Assembly: GCF_000143415.4 (NCBI RefSeq)
Contig: NW_003314261.1
Location: 5,095,053-5,159,052, forward strand
DNA length: 64,000 nt
Source: Selaginella moellendorffii
Lineage: Eukaryota; Streptophyta; Lycopodiopsida; Selaginellales; Selaginellaceae
Direction: 5' to 3'
How positions within the stretch are numbered: position 1 is the stretch's first letter; the number at the start of each line of letters is the position of its first letter. The notes beneath the pieces were generated by a model. The model saw nothing but the letters and a program-made list of their open reading frames with translations. It did not search any database and was not told where the DNA came from. The translations under genes and the position numbers were made by a program. Positions 1 to 11,387 of this stretch are shown one piece after another.

Positions 1-484
1 ATTGGGAAAGTACGAAGGAGTCGTGCGTTCGAATCCGCGCCCCAACATGCTTGGGAAAATAAAAGGAGTGATCAGTTTGTTTTATTTGAGGGTCCCTCTT
101 CTTCGGGTGGGTTCGAACCCGGGATCGGCTCTACAAGACTATCCCTCAGGTCCCTGGGCTGGCCAGTCTTCCCAGGGTTGATCACTTGAAAAATATTGCG
201 TCTCTCTTCTACATGGAATAAACTTTGGTTTAGTTAAGCCTTGAGCTTTTCAAGGGTCCAACACATAGTCACTGATTCTACTACCCACTGATCTTGAAAA
301 ACAAAAGAATTGGTTTAAACATTTTCTCACAGCGTATGGCTTGGGGGTGCCGATGCTGCCGAGTACCCCAATTGTTCTATCTCCCACGTCTCTTTTGGAG
401 CAACCGAGACGTGGTTTGGAACATAAGCCTGCCAAACAAACAAAAGATCACGAGGAAACTTGTACACAACCGAGGAACACTTAC

Positions 485-2091
485 CTCTAGTCTATCAAGG
501 AGCTCGCCCGCAGTCGATGCGGAGATGACAATTTGCCTGGACGACGGCTTGATGAATCCTTCCTCCGTGCCCTTGTCAAACAGGGCGAGCAGCGGATTGT
601 AGTAACCATCAACGTTTAGCAGGCCGACCTGATTAAGAGAAAAGAGAGACGCGCAAACATCAGACTTTCCATGTGAGAAACTGCGAGATCTCTTACAGGC
701 TTATCATGAATGCCTAACTGGGACCACGTTATCATTTCCAGCAGCTCCTCTAGCGTACCATATCCGCCTGGCGACAACGAAGAATGTGTCAATACTTTTC
801 ACAGGCTAGAAAGCGCGAGAAAACGATACCCGGAAGTGCGATAAAGGCCTCCGCCTGCCGTGCCATCTCGGCTTTCCTCTGGTGCATGTCGGATACGACT
901 TTCACCTCTCCGACCGTCTTGCCTGAAATCTAGAAAGGAAATGAAACGAGCTTTGGGGAATGAGTGCCCGTCCCGACGAGCCAGCCACATGGAAATAAAT
1001 GGTAAACCTGTACTACCTCGTGAGGCATCAGCGCTTTTGGGATTACTCTGCGAGGAAGACAGCCAAAAGGTCAGAGGGGCGAAAAGAACGTTAAAAAACA
1101 CAACAAAAAGCACTACGTACCCAGTAACGCGACAGCCACCTTCGTAAACCGCTTCCGCTATAAGTCCCATCAGTCCGACGTTGCCGCCTCCGTAAACCAG
1201 ATCGATTTTCCTCTTCACCTGTAGACGCCAAACACACGCAAAGCTCGTTAGAGAACAAACCACAAAAGGGATCACACAACAAACTCATAAAACAAATCTC
1301 ATACAACAAATCGGGCGTGAGGAGGCAAGAGCTTGGGAATATAAAGTACCACCAAAATAACGAGTTCACGCGCTGAGAGAGAGATGCAAGCTCACCCTCC
1401 TGGCTCAACCACACCAAACATATCAATTCCATGACAGCCTGGCCCCTCTCGTGCCCGAGCAAATTATCCTCCAGGAGACAAGGAATGAATCGCCTTTTAT
1501 GCACCACTCTATGGTTTTGCTCATAAGGAGCGAATGTATCGAGGTAAGGAAACCAGGGACAACATCAACGCACCGGGACAGAGACCACTTTCTACGCAAA
1601 ACAAACCAAAAACAATGCAAGAACACACATGAGAGAAAGAAGCGGAAGCAAAAGTAAACTATGGTGGTGGTCGAGCAATGCAAAAGTCGCCGTATGATAA
1701 GCTAAGTGGAAGTCACAAGCGATGCAACGGGATTAAACCGAGACTAAAATAATAGGAGGGAAAAAAAAAAAAAAAAACTGAAAAGGAGAGCCTTCCATTC
1801 TATCCAAGAACTCCCCCACCAAAATAAAGAAAGAGCTTTCTGTGATTCGTTCGAAACTAGCAAACCGATCTCCAAAAAAGAAACCTTGCAGACAATGGCG
1901 CACATTCATTCACTCATGCACTCGCTCATCAAAGAAATGCAATGCGCAAGGGAATAGAGGAAGCATCACATTACCAATTCGCGGCCGAGGTCGGCAGCCG
2001 CGGCGCCGTAGCTCGTCTTCTTCCCGCTGCTACTGCCGCAAAACACACAAATCCTCACAAATTTCGACCTCCCTCCCCCGGAATCGTCCAT
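485..2091 (-). CDS. LOG: LONELY GUY cytokinin phosphoribohydrolase
   Basis: LOG enzymes convert cytokinin riboside 5'-monophosphates directly to active free-base cytokinins in the cytosol. Six exons read in phase on the minus strand: 1975-2091, 1121-1218, 1017-1047, 830-929, 697-767 and 485-628. They start with an MDDSGGG leader, then [10 protein letters not shown], the [11 protein letters not shown] nucleotide-binding loop, [10 protein letters not shown], and the family signature PGGYGTLEE (split across exons 4 and 5, rebuilt in frame). They continue through [12 protein letters not shown] to [11 protein letters not shown]. The start at 2091 is the first ATG in frame just ahead of the conserved beta strand. 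The last ~20 residues usual for LOG are not clear: after the donor at 484 a possible last exon near 290 gives only a few residues before a stop. The enzyme core is complete. Confidence 0.9.
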
Positions 2092-2569
2092 CTCTCCACG
2101 GATCAGCACGCCACAGCGCCGAAAGCTCCCACCCGAACAGCGTTGCGCGGGCGCCTAGCAGCGCCGCCTCCTCGTCGCAGCGCAATCGATCGTCCTCGCC
2201 GGCGCCATACCTTCTTCCCTTCAATTCTTTCTTCTCCCACACACAAAGAAAAGTCCCAGCCTCGAGACCTTATAACACACACAGCACACACAAGAAAAAC
2301 TAGGTCATCTTTCCGGGAGCGTTTTTCTTTCCACATCTTTTACACTAATCACGTAGCGGTCGCAATCTTTTGCTTTGGCCCCCGATGGTCACAACGTAAA
2401 AGAAATGTTGACGCTTCCACGCTGGCCGGGGCGCTTTCAAATAACAGATTGCGAGGCAACGTTGTTTTAACTTTTTATACCGTGGCTTTGGAAATGGTCG
2501 TCCCCTGTCCAGGTGCTTCCACTGGAACAAAGAACCCTGCGAGATTTGGTTAATAAGATTTTTTGCTTA

Positions 2570-3656
2570 CCTTGTTAAGTAGAATTCTTTGCGAGTCGAA
2601 GAAGATCCAAGCGAGATTTTGTGTTCCATGATCACCAACATATAGTGGCTGACGATCACGCTGCTAATCAAAAGTCCAGCCTTTTCATTAATGCGATGAT
2701 GCGAGAGAGAGAGAGAGAGAGGGAGAGAGACAGAGCCTGCGACTGAGATGAAGATAAGCATAAGCAAAGCTCACAAAAGGAAAAGATATGGAGCTTACTT
2801 ACGCTGCGCGCTTCGGGGCCTTTAAAGCCCTGTATGGACACGCATCCTGGCGAGGAAACATAGAGGCCAGGCGACCTGCCTCTTATCTCCTCCTGCGCTG
2901 CCGAGACACGCATTGCATTGTAACCGGTGAGATCTTCCCAAAGATCCGTGACGTTGATGGAGAGTGTATCCCGGGAGAGTTAAAAAAGACAATGAATGTG
3001 TCCCGGTGTTCCAGCGATAGACCTTTTGGAATGACTTGGTAAGTCACTTCGGCTGCTCTGGTCTGTGCGGAAGAAACCATGATAGCTGGTCAGGACAACG
3101 TTGAGAAAGAGAGAAAGTTGGGAGGAGGAAAAAAGGACAGAGCTTCTGTGCAGTACTTTGATGATGAAGTGTGTGAGAGAGAAGAGAAACAGAGGTGTGT
3201 GTGAGGTGTTTACCTGGAGAAAGATTGGAATCAATCCCCGTCCCTGTTGAGCCACTACTCGCTATCACATCACATTATGGAAAAGAGCACGGTACTGCGG
3301 ATCTACAACAACTGCCACTAGCCGCACATTCAATCCCTCTTGTATGTTATTGCTGCAACCTTTAAAAAAAAAAAGGAAGAGAAAAAACCAAATGAGCTTT
3401 CCAGAACGAGACAGGTAGGAAAATCGAGCAAGTGCTTACCTTTAGTTCTTACATGGAGAGAGGAACGAAGAAAAAGGAATGAATCATCATACGAGCTTGT
3501 GCTTAGACAGATCGTTCTTACTTTAAGGTACAATGCGGAAGAATAGAACCTAGAGAAAAAGAAAAAGGAAGCCAGATCATAGAACGGAAAAGAAAGAAAG
3601 AAGCTCTTACTTTGGTTGGATGCTGGAACATTGTTGATCCTCGCGCGTCCTTTGTC
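2570..3656 (-). CDS. Unresolved spliced minus-strand locus
   Basis: Good minus-strand splice donors (GTAAG-like) lie at about 3,608, 3,517, 3,433, 3,207, 2,797 and 2,568, between the LOG start and the next gene. Open stretches between them read like protein: NNIQEGLNVRLVAVVVDPQY then LVAQQGRGLIPIFLQ (about 3,350-3,210), TRAAEVTYQVIPK (about 3,050), GRSPGLYVSSPGCVSIQGF (about 2,870-2,810) and VGDHGTQNLAWIFFDSQ (about 2,640-2,580). I recognise no family. No single model joins all pieces: near 2,980-3,010 the frame changes without a usable AG acceptor. It could be a real gene with a frame error, a pseudogene, or an intron-rich leader or trailer of its neighbours. Confidence 0.3.
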
Positions 3657-3706
3657 AACCTCAAGATGGAATATAAGTACGTGATAAAGACGAAGAGAAA
3701 AACTTA

Positions 3707-4368
3707 CTAGAACCGCCTAAAGGTTTTGGTCTCGTCCTGGATTGGAATCCACACGATATCCTTCCTCTTCATGTGTGTAACCCACCCAGGGTCCCCGGAA
3801 TCCTTGCCTTTCCAGTCGGTTCTCTCGCACCAGTCCCACGAATTGGTGGCCCTCGGCCCCGGAATCTCGATCACTTCCTCCGGATCCTCGAGCGGGGAGT
3901 TCACGAACTGCGTGTAATCCATCACGTCCTCGTTGTAAGCATCCGTGACGAGCTTCTCCCCGCGGCCAAACTCCTTGTTGATCTCATCGGCGATGGCCCT
4001 CAGCACCGGCTTCTGATAGAGCGCCTCCTGCTTGTGGTTTCGCTGGAAGTCGTCCGCCGCCCTGGCGATCTTCATCGTGACGGCGAAGTGATTGCCCCTG
4101 TCCAGCAGCCATTCGGCATGGAGAAGCACGCGCTTGCCCTGCTCGATGAAATCCCTCTCGGCAGGCTGCGCGAAGTAGCAATGCCGCTTCTCCCGGTGCA
4201 TCAGTGGATCCACCTTGGTCTGTCGAAGCCGATCAATCCCACCGCGAAGAAATCCTAGATCTAAGAGCATACCAGGGTGCGCCGGCGCCTGCGCTTGTTG
4301 AAATCCTGATCGCCTCCTCCTGCCTGGGCGAATACGCTGCGCATTGGCACCGCCATAGCCATCGCCAT
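3707..4368 (-). CDS. Unrecognised small protein, two exons
   Basis: Exon 1 is 4273-4368 (MAMAMAVPMRSVFAQAGGG, then a run of arginines and lysines). A 59-bp intron (4214-4272, GTATG...AAG) is followed by exon 2, 3707-4213, starting VDPLMHREKRHCYFAQPAER. The product is about 200 aa, rich in charged residues and Trp, and ends DETKTFRRF. A longer unspliced reading from 4402 exists, but the spliced form uses a typical intron size and gives a plausible organelle-type N-terminus. The stop TAG lies in a splice-donor-like context (TCTAGTAAGT), and splicing there would rebuild the same TAG. I do not recognise the family. It sits head-to-head with TAF2. Confidence 0.65.
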
Positions 4369-4419
4369 AATTTAGGGTTTCCCGGGGTTTAGGGTTCTTC
4401 ACGTGTTTGGAGCCCTAGC
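4369..4419. promoter_or_regulatory. 51-bp divergent promoter region
   Basis: Only 51 bp separate the start codons of the minus-strand gene ending at 4368 and TAF2 starting at 4420, so both transcripts must start from overlapping or shared sequence. The interval contains two copies of the TTTAGGGTT type (telo-box-like), a motif common in plant promoters of housekeeping genes. No TATA box is evident. Confidence 0.5.
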
Positions 4420-7400
4420 ATGGCGAAGCCGCGCAAACAGAAGCAGGGAGGAGCGGCGGATGGCGCTGGGGAGAATGGCGGCGACGCCGGCGTCGTCGTG
4501 CGCCACCAGAAGCTGTGCGTCGCGATCGACATGGAGCACGAATCAATCGTCGGGTATTTTCTCAAAAACCTTGGAGATTTTCCTCATTGTAGCCTAGGGC
4601 AGGCACACGGAGCTGGAAGTAGCGTCCAGGAACAGCGTGGGGGAGTTCCACTCCGGGGGACTGGAAATCTTGCAAGTGCTTGTGGATGGAGTCCCTGCGA
4701 AGTTTGAGAGGAAGCGAAGGACACCGAATTCATCTCAGCAGGCCAGCCCTCGCGTTCAATCGCTACAAACTGCTGCTGCCACTGCTTATTCCAGCTACAA
4801 GGCTGTCTTGGCGGCAGAAAGCTCACCCGATCTCTTCATCACCTTGTCCGCGGCGTCTCCTTCCCAGGCAGAAAATCTGTGTCAAGAGAACGGGTCGTCG
4901 CAAGACGTTCCAAAGCCATCCACAGCGCAGGTAAAGCTCTTTTTCAACTGTTAGTTCTATGCTTGAACTACTTGTTTGTATCTTGCTTGCTTACAGCCGG
5001 TGAAGCTCGTACAAATTCATTTCGCGCTAGTAAAATCGAAGAGCAAAATTTTCTTCTCCACGAATTTATTTCAGACGCATCGTGTGCAACATTGGTTTCC
5101 TTGCCTTGGCTCGATGTCGAGCAGATGCAGGTACACTTTGCGTTATTTCGTAGATGTTTTTTTTTCTTACATTTCTCTTTCGCTAGCAGCTACCATTTAG
5201 AATTCACTGTACAGTCTGATTACGTTGCAGTAAGCGCTGGAAATCTTCTGTATCAGGTACCATCTTTATCTTGTCGAGGTGTTTGAATCGACTACTTTCT
5301 GTCACAGGTTCTGAGTAAGGAGGGAAACATGAAGACATATGTCTACAACTTGGATGTACCAACGCCTGCCTCATTTGTGACTCTGGTTTCTACACCCTTG
5401 GAAGTTATTTCTGAGCGACAAAATGCAAACGTGTCACATATGTGTCCACCAGGCTATACCTCGAAGCTTCAAAGCTCTGTAAATTGCTATTACTCTCTAT
5501 TCAGGTTAGTGGTATCATTTTTAATTTTTTTGTTTCATCACTTGTACCGCATTTGCAGTCTATACGAGGAGTACTTGGGTGCTGAATTTCCTTTTGGATC
5601 CTACAAGCAAGTTTTTATTGACTCCGAGCATTCGGTTGCCTCTCTATCAGTAGGAGCATCGATGGCGGTTTTTAGCTCGCATCTACTTGTAGACGAACGG
5701 GTTATTGACCAGGTAAGAATGGTGCCTCTGTAGTTTAGTTACTAATGTCGCTCATCTCCTTGAAGGCAATCATAACTCAAATCAAACTCTCGCAAGCGTT
5801 AGCTCAACAATGGTTTGGAGTCTTTATAACGCCAGAAACCGATCGCGATGGTAAATTTGCCATAAAAAATTATATGAAAATTTTGTTTTTGTGCAGTATG
5901 GCTTTTAGAAGGCATATCCGGCTTTCTTGTACATTTGTTCATAAGAAAATTTTTGGGAAATAACGAGGCACTATATCGGAAATTCAAGGTAGCTTCTTCT
6001 AATGGAAGGGATGCATTCTTATCTTTTTGCGTATGTATCACTAGGCTATCGAAGCTGTAACTGACGCAGATGTTGAAAGTTTTCCACCTCTTAGTCCATC
6101 TTCCGTTCCTGCTGGTGTTTTCCGGGCGGAGAAGCTGGGGCTTCTTGGGAAAATCCGGCTATGGAAAGCCGTATGACTATCATGACTTTTTTTGCTCTTT
6201 TGATTCTGTTGTTTTTACAGGTAACCGTAATTCAGATGCTTGAGAAACAGATGGGGCCAGAATCTCTTCGTAAGGTACTAAGCAAAAAAATTTCATGACC
6301 TAATATGCTGAGCTATATACACAGGTTCTGCAAAGGATTGTATCGAGGGCTGGAGAACGTAACATGAGAACACTCAGTACAAAAGAGGTGCTTGTTTTCC
6401 ATTTTCCCAGCTTGCTTCCTTAGCAGTTATTTCCAAGGGCTTCAGTTCAGGCATTTTGCAAACAAAATTGGAAACCTCGAACGTCCATTCCTAAAAGAAT
6501 TTTTTCCTCGATGGGTGGAATCACAAGGCTGCCCGTTGCTAAGGTCTGCTATTGTTTTCCTTTAGAAGTGTAAGTACTCACGCGCGGTGCAGGATGGGAT
6601 TTGAGTACAACAAGAGAAGAAATATTGTGGAGTTCGCAGTTCATCGGGACTGCACAGCTCCAGAAGTCATGATGCTGGGGAACAAGTCCATCGCTGACGT
6701 TGGATGGCCTGGAATGATGAACATTCAAATACACGAACTCGACGGCATGTATGATCATCCGAATCTATCTCTGTCAGGAGACGTGCATCAGCTTTTGGAA
6801 ATTCCATGCCATTCCAAAATGGCGAATCGTCGTCCCCAGCGGCCGAAAAAGCCCGGGAAGGTGGAAATTATTGATGATTTGGCAGACGATAAACCAAGGT
6901 ATGAGGCTTTTTTGGAAATGTCTCGTCTTTAATTCTATTTTTTCAGTGTGGAGTCTCCGCTGTTATGGCTGCGTGCTGATCCTGGTATGGACTACCTAAC
7001 GAAGATACAGCTTTGGCAACCTGAGCAAATGTGGGTAAGTTGTAAACCTCAGCATTCTCTATAGCTTCTTTTATTTTTGCATTCCGACAGATTAATCAAC
7101 TAGAGAGAGACAAGGATGCTGTGGCACAGTTGCAAGCAATTGCAGCTCTACAAAAGCTACCTGTGTCGTTTTCGATAGTAAACGCGCTGAATGGCTGCCT
7201 TATTGATCCCAAGGCAAGCTGTTAACTGCTTTCATGTCTAGAAGCCTATAAGCGGAGGCGCTATGCAGGTATTTTGCCGTGTCCGGGTCGAGGCTGCTTT
7301 CGCACTAGCTAACACGGCCGGAGAGGTTTGTTCAGTTCTTTTCTTTCGGCCGCTATACTTTTTCTTTGTCCAGGGGACATCTTGGTTGGGACTTGGACAC

Positions 7401-9545
7401 CTCATGAAGTATTACAAAAGCCGATGCTTTGATATGGAAATTGGACTCCCGAGGTTTGTACTTGAGTTTTCTGTTCGTGCTCTAACATGGAACTATATCA
7501 GACCCAATAGCTTCCATGATTTTTCCGAATACTTCGTCCTTCAGGTACCATCTCATGCTAATATGCTTTGAGCCTTACTCGTCTTTCGTATAGGCAATCC
7601 CTCCGGCAGTTGGAACCGTTCGTGGTAATCAAGGGAAGAGTCCACCAGAAGCCGTTGAATTCATTCTTAATATTCTCAAGGTTGCTACCTGGATGTCACT
7701 AGAATTTTAACATTATGGAGTTGTTATCTATTCCAGCACAACGACAACAGTGGAAATGCTTATTTGGATTCTTTCTGGCTTTCGTCTGTTATTGAATCAG
7801 TAGGCGAACTAGAAATCAGTCAACAGGTAAGCTTAGCTTCTTTTTTATTTTCTATCTTGTTTTAGCTTGACTTGCTTGTTACAGAGCATTCCAAAATTCG
7901 CAAGAATTTTGAAGCAGATTGATCGGTATTTTCAGTATGATAGGTATGATTGAATGCTCGTCGTCCTGGTTTTCTTACCCACGTACACAGACTAATGCCG
8001 AGCTACAATTGTATATTAACTCGAAGTTGCATTCAGACTTTAACTCGCCTTGCTTTGAAGTTCAACACGGTCATTTCCCTGGTATGTTTTTGTTGTTGTC
8101 CATTCTTGGATGACGACTCCGCACAATATTTTGTAGGCACCTATTGAAACGCTGTTGTCTCCTTTCAAAGTGCTAACAACACCCTGGCAAGTAAGGGTTG
8201 CAGCTTTGCAAGCACAGTTGGACATGAAGTTCCAGTCGGAAAGTCTAAATTCGTCGCTCCGAGTCGCCCTTGATTTTGTCAGAGAAGATCCATGTGCAAG
8301 AGGTCAGCTTCCATCTTCATGTAAATTGTCGTGCTAATGCTGTCTACTTTCAGTTCAATGCAAGGTGATGTCTTACGCTTTACGTATCTGTCTACGGAAG
8401 CATGCGTCAACGTCGTCTGTGGATTCTTCGACTGTCTCGTCTCTCCTGGAGTTTTTTGAAAGTGAACAATGTGCCGTGAATCACAAGTTGAGGCATTATA
8501 TTTTCTCTATCTTGCAAGTTCTCGCGGGAAAGTAAGCATTTCTCACCCGTTGAATTGTGCTACACTGCTGACGTCTATTGCAGGCCTGCAACGTTGCTAC
8601 GAGTGAGTAGGCTCCCACCAAAAGGACCCGTATTATTATCACCCACGGGAAAGAAAGATGATGTTGATGTTTCAAAGCTTAAGGTGCGTGTGATCCAGGC
8701 CGCGAAGAAGGAACCAGAACAACAGAAAGCTGGAAAATTGACTTTGCGGCTAAAATCCAGTACCTTCCAAAATGCGGACGCTCTACTCAAATTGCCTTCT
8801 CCGACTACTGCTCCTGAAAGTGTGAAGAGCGCCAAGTCAAGTACGATAGATCAACCGCAGGCAGCGAAGCCTTCGAGCTCGAGCAGCCAGGCGGCCGAAG
8901 CTTCGGTGCTTGTCGGTCCAGAAAAGATGGACATTGACGACAGTCCTGGCAGCTCGCAGTTCAAGGATCTCATCGAAGTCATCGACGTAAATCCTGTTCC
9001 GGAAGCACCAGTTGCGAGAAACGAAGCTGTAGACGAACAAGCAGCTGAGGCTTCTCAAAAGGAGGAGAGAAAGGAGAAGAAAGACAAGGACAGGAAAGAC
9101 AAGAAGGAGAAGAAGAAGGAGAAGAAAGAGAAGAAGGACAAGAAAGATCGAAAGGAGAAGAAAGAAAAGAAGCACAAGGATAAGAAACACAAGAAGGACA
9201 AGGACAGGCACAAGCGCGAGGGAACAGAGCAGCAGCCTAAGAACGAGAATCAATCGCCCGGCTCTGACGTTGCGGTTGTTCCTGCCAGCCAAGTGAACGA
9301 AAGCGAGACCGCCGTTCGCCAACCCAGCATTCTCCTCAAAGTGAAGCAGGAAATAAGCGACGCAAACATGTCAGCTCCGCCGGTGCAAGCTTCATCAGCA
9401 ACGAGTACACCACCACCACAACCACAAGTTCCTGCTATCAAGGTATGATCGAAGCTTTGCGTGTGATCTTCTCATGGTTTTCTTTCTTCAGAGGCCCGGA
9501 GAAGGTGGTTTCAAGCTGAAAATTAAAAGACCCAAAGTCGAGTGA
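4420..9545 (+). CDS. TAF2: TFIID subunit 2 (TAF2)
   Basis: TAF2 is the large TFIID subunit with an M1-aminopeptidase-like fold; it contacts core promoter DNA around the initiator. About 25 short exons read in order. They start at [11 protein letters not shown] and run through [20 protein letters not shown], the aminopeptidase-like region [19 protein letters not shown], and [19 protein letters not shown] (where active peptidases carry HExxH; the zinc motif is not seen, as expected). A helical-repeat region follows. The tail (8,650-9,450) has acidic and Lys-rich blocks, including about 50 residues of KEKKDK-type repeats at 9,060-9,220. The last exon ends [11 protein letters not shown], stop 9543-9545, matching the conserved plant TAF2 end. 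Introns are about 50-70 bp. Confidence 0.93.
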
Positions 9546-9580
9546 GAGCCGGGTAAGAAAAAAAACTCTCTCTCAAAGGA

Positions 9581-10978
9581 ATGTTTCTGATTAGGGCGGT
9601 TTGCGCAGGCAAGAAGCTCCGGCGATCGATCTCTTCAAGCGCGGGCCCGTCGGTGGAGCATCTCCGTGCCGTGCCCTTCACTCGCTCCCGAGAAGATGCA
9701 AGGTCAGACTACGACGCCTACCACAGCTCCGTCATCTCCTACGTCCCGTCGCTGTCCCCGAGCGTCAAGGAGAGGTTTCTACCATTCTGGGCAGTGTGCT
9801 CCGTCGCCAAGGTGGCCATTGACAGCGCTCAAATCGGCTACCTCAAGCACAGGTACAACTTCGCCACGAAGAGGATGGAGACTTACACATCGTGGCAGCT
9901 CGTCTACTTCTCGAAGAATGAGAGACCCTCCTGGGAACGCAGGCATGATCCGAACGAGGACCTCGACATGCAGATATACGCTTCCTACGAGTACCGCAGG
10001 GCCTATGTCAACGGGCTGAGATGCGTCGGCTGTTTCAGCGGTGCAACCAGGCTGACTCCCGAGATGGTGGAGGGTCCAGACGGAGTGAGAGGACTGGAGG
10101 AGTTCCGAATGAACGCACAGGCAGCTCTGGACTTGGCCAAGACGGCTGTGTACCGTCAAGCTCAGGCCAACGCTCGCGACTTCCTGCTCAGGATCTTCCC
10201 GGGGTCTTGGGACGCGAGAGGGATCAACCTCGACTTCCTGATGGACAGCGTGCTGGTGGCACCCATCTACGTGCCTGTCTACATCTTCGAGAGCTCCTAC
10301 TTCACCGAGATGGTGCGGACGTTCGTCCACGGCGCGAGAAGCTCCGCCGTCGGTGGCCAGAGGCTCTACCACGCACCGCTGGCGGCAATCGGTGGCGGCA
10401 TGGCCTGCGCGGCGATGGCGTACCACATGTCCGGCTCCGTGCCGCTGGGAGCGTGCGTGGTGGCGGCGACCATCGCCAGTACCGTGGCGTTGCTCTTCCC
10501 GGTTCTGGTGCTCCGGTTTCGAGAGTGGTGGCGAGTAAGAGAGAGCGCGCAGCACGTCTGGAGGGACTGGGGCCAGGAGTACGTGAACGCTTACGAGATG
10601 TGGGAGGAGCTCGCGCGGAAGCAGCAGACAAGGCGGGAGGAGGCGAGGCAGCGCAGGTTTTACGAAGAGCAGACTAGATACCGGCGATCGGATTACTCTC
10701 GCCAGAGGCAGGAGGAGCCATCTTCTGGCTATGGTGGTGGCGGCAGCAATCCGGATCCAAAGGGCTACTACGCGAGGCTGGGTCTCCAGCCCGGCGCGTC
10801 CGAGAGCGAGATCAAGGCGGCGTTCCGGGCGCTGGCGCTCAAGCACCACCCCGACAGGCACCAGGATCCCGGGAACAAGGCTAAAGCCAAGGCCAACTTT
10901 GTGAGGATCACCGAGGCGTACGAGGTGTTAAGGGATCCAAACAAGCGGAGGGAGTACCAGCAGCAACGCGGCTACTAA
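9581..10978 (+). CDS. J-domain membrane protein
   Basis: Intronless, 465 aa. The N-terminus is basic and Ser-rich (MFLIRAVCAGKKLRRSISSS), suggesting organelle targeting. The middle has hydrophobic stretches near residues 265-310 (PLAAIGGGMACAAMAYHMSG and ASTVALLFPVLVL), likely two membrane segments. The last ~65 residues form a J domain with the HPD tripeptide (LALKHHPDRH), which stimulates Hsp70 ATPase. No Gly/Phe or zinc-finger region is present, so it is a type III DnaJ protein. The start lies only 35 bp after the TAF2 stop, same strand. Strong G/C at third positions gives long antisense open frames that I do not regard as genes. Confidence 0.9.
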   Translation: MFLIRAVCAGKKLRRSISSSAGPSVEHLRAVPFTRSREDARSDYDAYHSSVISYVPSLSPSVKERFLPFWAVCSVAKVAIDSAQIGYLKHRYNFATKRMETYTSWQLVYFSKNERPSWERRHDPNEDLDMQIYASYEYRRAYVNGLRCVGCFSGATRLTPEMVEGPDGVRGLEEFRMNAQAALDLAKTAVYRQAQANARDFLLRIFPGSWDARGINLDFLMDSVLVAPIYVPVYIFESSYFTEMVRTFVHGARSSAVGGQRLYHAPLAAIGGGMACAAMAYHMSGSVPLGACVVAATIASTVALLFPVLVLRFREWWRVRESAQHVWRDWGQEYVNAYEMWEELARKQQTRREEARQRRFYEEQTRYRRSDYSRQRQEEPSSGYGGGGSNPDPKGYYARLGLQPGASESEIKAAFRALALKHHPDRHQDPGNKAKAKANFVRITEAYEVLRDPNKRREYQQQRGY

Positions 10979-11031
10979 GTAGGAGTGTATCAAAGTGGAT
11001 CTTCTCTTCCCCCATTTTTTGTTCTACCCTG

Positions 11032-11202
11032 TTGACCATCCCATTGACTAATGTTAAGATAAGTCAACTATCTCTTCTCAAAATAAAGTCAACGTTGTTG
11101 ACTACAAAGTCGGAAGATCAAGTCAACGTTGGTACTATTCTTTTTCAAAAAGTCAACATAGTCTCACTACGCTGACTATAAAGCCTAGAACAAAATAGTC
11201 AA
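11032..11202. repeat. Cluster of TTGAC/GTCAA motifs between convergent genes
   Basis: Eight copies of the W-box core (TTGAC on either strand) occur at 11032, 11044, 11063, 11088, 11098, 11122, 11152 and 11198. The surrounding AAGTCAACGTTG-like unit recurs loosely. Fewer than one copy would be expected by chance in 170 bp. The stretch lies between the 3' ends of the J-domain gene and TFIIB, so it is not an obvious promoter. Confidence 0.7.
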
Positions 11203-11387
11203 AGCTGTATTGCTCTTTAAAGACTCAATCCATTCATACATAGATAGTTGGCGGTGAACTGAGAATGTAATAGTTTGGCAGCACGCAAAGGTCTTCCTTT
11301 TCCTCCCCGAGAACAATCGGTTTATTCTCACAGCAGCAGCCTTTGCTCGTTTGGAGGAAGAGTGTCGTGCAGGCTCGTCTGTGCTCG

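Noticed and set aside
1-150. tRNA-like stretches with GTTCGAATCC and GGGTTCGAACCC
   Set aside because: The T-loop words are present but neighbouring stems do not pair and no full cloverleaf could be drawn on either strand; at most decayed tRNA-derived repeats.
8837-9322. Leu-rich minus-strand open frame
   Set aside because: Antisense reading of the lysine-rich TAF2 tail (AAG codons give CTT).
9779-10861. 360-codon minus-strand open frame
   Set aside because: Exact antisense of the intronless J-domain gene; it arises from GC-rich third positions and shows no domain.
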